Shown one piece after another: positions 61,013 to 64,000 of a stretch of 64,000 nt of DNA. This stretch comes from Chryseobacterium sp. (GTDB taxonomy: Bacteria > Bacteroidota > Bacteroidia > Flavobacteriales > Weeksellaceae). The position numbers and the translations under genes were made by a program. The notes under the pieces were generated by a model. That model was not told the DNA's origin and did not search any database. It saw only the letters and a list, made by a program, of their open reading frames with translations. The stretch is from positions 175,884 through 239,883 of the forward strand of contig NZ_JAFAJM010000001.1 in the NCBI RefSeq assembly GCF_019236175.1, given 5' to 3'. Positions within the stretch are counted from its first letter, which is position 1. The number at the start of each line of letters is the position of its first letter.

Positions 61013-61678
61013 ATGGTTGATTTTACTGATAACGACGATGATATTTTCACAGGAAAAGAACATACGCCTATAAGAGAAGATGCTTTTGATAAATCGCCAC
61101 AGGAAAAAATAGAAAAAATTACTGAGCTGTTTGGAGAAATCATGGAAACATTAGGATTGGATATGACAGATGATTCCCTGAAAGATTCCCCAAGGCGTGT
61201 TGCCAAAATGTATGTGAATGAGATTTTCGGAGGACTTCTTCCGGAAAACAAACCCGGAATCTCTACTTTTTCCAATAAATATAAATACCGCCAGATGCTG
61301 GTGGAAAAAGATATCACAGTATATTCCTTCTGCGAACACCACTTTTTACCTATCATAGGAAGAGCACACGTCGCTTATATCTCAAATGGAGAAGTAATTG
61401 GTCTCTCTAAAATTAACAGAATCGTAGACTACTACGCAAAAAGACCACAAGTTCAGGAAAGATTAACTATGCAGATTGTAGACGCCCTGAAAGAAGCTTT
61501 AGGAACGAAAGATGTAGCCTGTATTATCGATGCAAAGCACCTTTGTGTAAACTGCAGAGGAATAAAAGATACAGCAAGCTCTACCATTACAGCTGAATTA
61601 AGCGGGATCTTCAGAACAAACCCTATCACAAGACAGGAATTCTTACATTACGTAGGAAGTCATGCAAAACTGGATTAA
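61013..61678 (+). CDS. folE: GTP cyclohydrolase I
   Basis: The 221-residue protein has the type I signature: DDSLKDSPRRVAKMYVNEIF, VYSFCEHHFLPIIGRAHVAYI with zinc ligands Cys and His, GLSKINRIVDYYAKRPQVQERLT, and the second zinc Cys in AKHLCVNCRGIKD. It converts GTP to dihydroneopterin triphosphate for folate or biopterin synthesis. It overlaps the DinB gene by 17 bp. Confidence 0.97.
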   Translation: MVDFTDNDDDIFTGKEHTPIREDAFDKSPQEKIEKITELFGEIMETLGLDMTDDSLKDSPRRVAKMYVNEIFGGLLPENKPGISTFSNKYKYRQMLVEKDITVYSFCEHHFLPIIGRAHVAYISNGEVIGLSKINRIVDYYAKRPQVQERLTMQIVDALKEALGTKDVACIIDAKHLCVNCRGIKDTASSTITAELSGIFRTNPITRQEFLHYVGSHAKLD

Positions 61679-62114
61679 TAAAATGAACTACCAGATCCTT
61701 AAAAATATCATAGATAAAGAGCTTCTGAGGTTTCAAACAATTTCCGAAGATGAATGGACTTACAAAGCAGCACCGGAAAAATGGTCTAAAAAAGAAATTA
61801 TAGGGCATCTTTGTGACAGTGCTTTTACAAATATTCGTAGATTTGTAGTGACTCAATACAAAGAGAATGAGAACATCGTTTATGATCAGAACGAATGGGT
61901 AAAAGCTCAGAATTATCAGAATGTTCCCACTACAGAGCTTATTAATCTCTGGAAAGCTTTGAACTATCAGATTATTCATATCGTTGAAAATATACCTGAT
62001 CAGGCATTAACGAGATTGTGTGATACCACAAAAACGACACCTCAGGCTTTTACATTGGAATTTATTATCAATGATTATGCAGATCATTTGCAACATCATT
62101 TAGATACGATTTAA
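61662..62114 (+). CDS. DinB-family putative metalloenzyme
   Basis: The 150-residue protein is a predicted four-helix bundle of the DinB/YfiT type. Candidate metal His residues are in EIIGHLCDSAF and in the C-terminal DYADHLQHHLD, with KWSKKE typical just before the first. Such proteins often act as thiol-dependent transferases; the substrate is unknown. The start (MQNWINKM) overlaps the end of folE; a second Met at 61683 is possible. Confidence 0.85.
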   Translation: MQNWINKMNYQILKNIIDKELLRFQTISEDEWTYKAAPEKWSKKEIIGHLCDSAFTNIRRFVVTQYKENENIVYDQNEWVKAQNYQNVPTTELINLWKALNYQIIHIVENIPDQALTRLCDTTKTTPQAFTLEFIINDYADHLQHHLDTI

Positions 62115-62153
62115 TAATGATAAAATTTAAAAAAGTTTCAGATAAAATTTTTA

Positions 62154-62175
62154 TCACAACAATTATTTGTTGTGA
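62154..62175 (+). promoter_or_regulatory. Hairpin upstream of cysS
   Basis: TCACAACA (62154-62161) pairs with TGTTGTGA (62168-62175). CAGAATTTTATTTTA follows. It may be the terminator of the folE-DinB unit or part of the cysS leader. Confidence 0.5.
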
Positions 62176-62237
62176 CAGAATTTTATTTTAACTAATTTTT
62201 GAATCTTAAAACTATTGAATCTTTTAATAAAAAATAA

Positions 62238-63704
62238 ATGCAACTAAAAATATACAACTCGCTTACTGCGGAAAAAGAAATATTCAAACCCATCTTAGAA
62301 GGAAATGTAGGAATGTATGTATGTGGACCTACCGTTTACAGTAACGTACATTTAGGGAATGTAAGAACATTCCTTTCTTTCGATTTCATCTACCGTACCC
62401 TAACGCATTTAGGGTATAAAGTAAGATATGTAAGAAATATTACTGATGCTGGACACCTTACCGATGACGGAAATGTAGATAACGACAGATTCGTAAAACA
62501 AACCAGATTAGAAAAGCTGGAACCTATGGAGATTGTACAAAAATATACAGTCGATTTCCATAAAGTTCTTGATATGTTTAATCTACTCCCTCCTAATATC
62601 GAGCCTACAGCAACCGGCCATATTGTAGAACAGATCGAGCTTACTCAAAAATTAATAGATACAGGTTTTGCTTACGAAAGCAACGGTTCCGTTTACTTCG
62701 ATGTATTGGAATATAATAAAAGAGGCCTGAACTACGGTGAACTCTCAAAACGTAATATAGAAGAACTTTTTGCCAATACCCGTGATCTTGATGGACAGGG
62801 AGAGAAGAAAAATCCTCAGGATTTCGCCCTTTGGAAAAAAGCATCTCCGGCTCACATCATGAGATGGAATTCTCCTTGGGGAGAAGGTTTTCCGGGGTGG
62901 CACCTTGAATGTACCGCAATGAGTACTAAATATCTAGGGGAAACTTTTGATATCCATGGGGGAGGAATGGACCTGAAATTCCCGCACCACGAATGTGAAA
63001 TCGCCCAAGGAAAAGCCTGCAACGGTGCAGCACCGGTACATTACTGGATGCACGCCAATATGTTGACGATGAATTCTCAACGTATGAGTAAATCTACAGG
63101 AAACTATATCCTTCCGATGCAGCTGGTAACAGGAGATAATGACTTCTTTGAAAAACCTTTCCATCCTTCGATTGTACGTTTCTGCTTCCTGCAGGCACAT
63201 TACAGAAGCGTATTGGATATTTCCAATGATGCCATGATGGCAAGTGAAAAAGGTTTTGTCAGATTAATGGAAGCTGTGAAAGTGCTGAACTCAATCACCC
63301 CTGATGATAATAAACAATCCGGTTTCAGCCTTGAAGAATGGAAAAACAAATGTTATGAAGCCTTAACGGATGACTTCAATTCTCCAATTCTCATTGCCCA
63401 CCTGTTTGAAGCTGTAAAATATATCTTTGCTTTAAATGACGGTAAAGAAACCATTTCAACAGGAGATCTTGAAGAGCTAAAGTCAACAATGAATGCCTTT
63501 ATCTTTGATGTGTTAGGATTACAGACTGTAGAAGAGAATAACAATGAAAAATTAGATCAGACCCTAAAAGTATTGATCGAATTGAGAAATCAGGCAAGAA
63601 AATCTAAAAACTTTGAACTTTCAGATCAGATCAGAGACAAACTGCTTGCAGAAGGTATCGAATTAAAAGACGGAAGAGACGGAACATCTTATGTCCTGAA
63701 CTAA
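62238..63704 (+). CDS. cysS: Cysteinyl-tRNA synthetase
   Basis: The 488-residue class I synthetase shows [20 protein letters not shown], with a zinc Cys and the HIGH-type HLGN. It continues with [35 protein letters not shown] and the KMSKS-type motif in [12 protein letters not shown]. The C-terminal helical anticodon region ends in RDGTSYVLN. It charges tRNA-Cys. It is followed by a strong terminator and then the dispersed repeat. Confidence 0.97.
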   Translation: MQLKIYNSLTAEKEIFKPILEGNVGMYVCGPTVYSNVHLGNVRTFLSFDFIYRTLTHLGYKVRYVRNITDAGHLTDDGNVDNDRFVKQTRLEKLEPMEIVQKYTVDFHKVLDMFNLLPPNIEPTATGHIVEQIELTQKLIDTGFAYESNGSVYFDVLEYNKRGLNYGELSKRNIEELFANTRDLDGQGEKKNPQDFALWKKASPAHIMRWNSPWGEGFPGWHLECTAMSTKYLGETFDIHGGGMDLKFPHHECEIAQGKACNGAAPVHYWMHANMLTMNSQRMSKSTGNYILPMQLVTGDNDFFEKPFHPSIVRFCFLQAHYRSVLDISNDAMMASEKGFVRLMEAVKVLNSITPDDNKQSGFSLEEWKNKCYEALTDDFNSPILIAHLFEAVKYIFALNDGKETISTGDLEELKSTMNAFIFDVLGLQTVEENNNEKLDQTLKVLIELRNQARKSKNFELSDQIRDKLLAEGIELKDGRDGTSYVLN

Positions 63705-63730
63705 AAAATAGAACTTCCTTAATAATCATT

Positions 63731-63775
63731 CCGTAAGAATCCTAAATATGTGGATTCTTACGGATTTTTTTATTT
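63731..63775 (+). terminator. Intrinsic terminator after cysS
   Basis: CCGTAAGAATCC (63731-63742) pairs perfectly with GGATTCTTACGG (63752-63763), followed by ATTTTTTTATTT. Confidence 0.92.
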
Positions 63776-63872
63776 ACCCTGTAAAATGAACTGAATGATA
63801 ATATATAAATCAATATATCTCTGCTTTCCTCTCCATCCTCACGTTCAACTATTAATCCTTTCCCGTATATTC

Positions 63873-63985
63873 AGGAGCTTATACCCGCTATCCGCTCATA
63901 CTCCTCGTGCCGCGTTTCCCTCGCCATGCCTTTCATCTTTCCATTCCTTACTGCGGGGTACCCGCTTCTATCGGGGCTAGATATG
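63873..63985. repeat. Dispersed intergenic repeat, copy B
   Basis: GGAGCTTATACCCGCTATCC, CATACTCCTCG and CTGCGGGGTACCCGCTTCTATCGGGGCT match copy A at 15402-15492. The middle part is longer and diverged. As with copy A it lies after a terminator, here that of cysS. Confidence 0.8.
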
Positions 63986-64000
63986 GGAAGCGAGCCAAGA

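Noticed and set aside
63795..63980. Small ORF after cysS
   Set aside because: It is produced by copy B of the dispersed repeat and has no independent support as a gene.

Overview
The window reads as chromosomal DNA of a Bacteroidota bacterium, most likely Chryseobacterium or a close relative in the Weeksellaceae. The pointers are low GC, Bacteroidota-type promoters (TTTG about 18-20 bp before TAnnTTTG), A-rich leaders instead of Shine-Dalgarno sites, OMP_b-brl-type receptors, an OmpA protein with thrombospondin type 3 repeats, and double-glycine leader peptides of a type common in Chryseobacterium. The genus is an inference from sequence style; no search was run. No tRNA, rRNA, CRISPR array, transposase or prophage was recognised.

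Layout. 1-6350: the end of the spc and alpha ribosomal operons (rplR, rpsE, rpmD, rplO, secY, infA, rpmJ, rpsM, rpsK, rpsD, rpoA, rplQ), closed by a terminator. 6.5-12.5 kb: an accessory block with a lipoprotein RNase of the barnase family, a small lipoprotein, a GH35 beta-galactosidase broken by a frameshift, and a four-gene signalling cluster (response regulator, unknown protein, membrane protein with about seven helices, histidine kinase). 12.6-15.4 kb: eno and gltA. 15.4-20 kb: a dispersed repeat, a cluster of GGCTTTAGCC palindromes, an AraC-type regulator, an outer-membrane barrel protein, and two tandem genes for short Cys-rich GG-leader peptides. 20.1-22.5 kb: two deiminase/amidinotransferase-fold genes (the second ctlX-like), separated by an inverted-repeat-flanked, twice-frameshifted four-helix-bundle gene.

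22.5-28.3 kb (minus strand): an esterase and two tandem paralogous outer-membrane barrel proteins. 28.3-38.9 kb: mostly housekeeping genes (DUF3817, nadD, recJ, an M48 protease, an ABC-F ATPase, smpB, an OmpA-like protein, yebC, an LpxH-like phosphatase with a glycosyltransferase, and a small GNAT). 39-46.1 kb: an RDD gene divergent from spoIIM, an unknown membrane protein, DUF4129, DUF4350, moxR and DUF58, a conserved Bacteroidota module. 46.2-49.4 kb: OsmC and a GH63-like glucosidase.

49.56-59.44 kb: a methionine operon behind a textbook promoter and a SAM-I riboswitch (metX, ACT-homoserine dehydrogenase, metZ-like, the metH homocysteine-binding half, a fatty acid desaturase, the metH cobalamin half, metF). 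The products would run homoserine formation, acetylation, sulfhydrylation and remethylation under SAM control. The desaturase between the two metH halves is the odd member. 59.7-64 kb: a GNAT-like protein, folE, a DinB-family protein, cysS, and a second copy of the dispersed repeat seen after gltA.

The items I rate most worth following are the GG-leader Cys-rich peptide pair, the barnase homologue whose two mature cysteines align with positions 43 and 80 of barnase, the inverted-repeat-flanked four-helix-bundle element, the desaturase in the SAM-riboswitch operon, and the receptor-like signalling quartet with a 15-bp perfect hairpin inside one gene.
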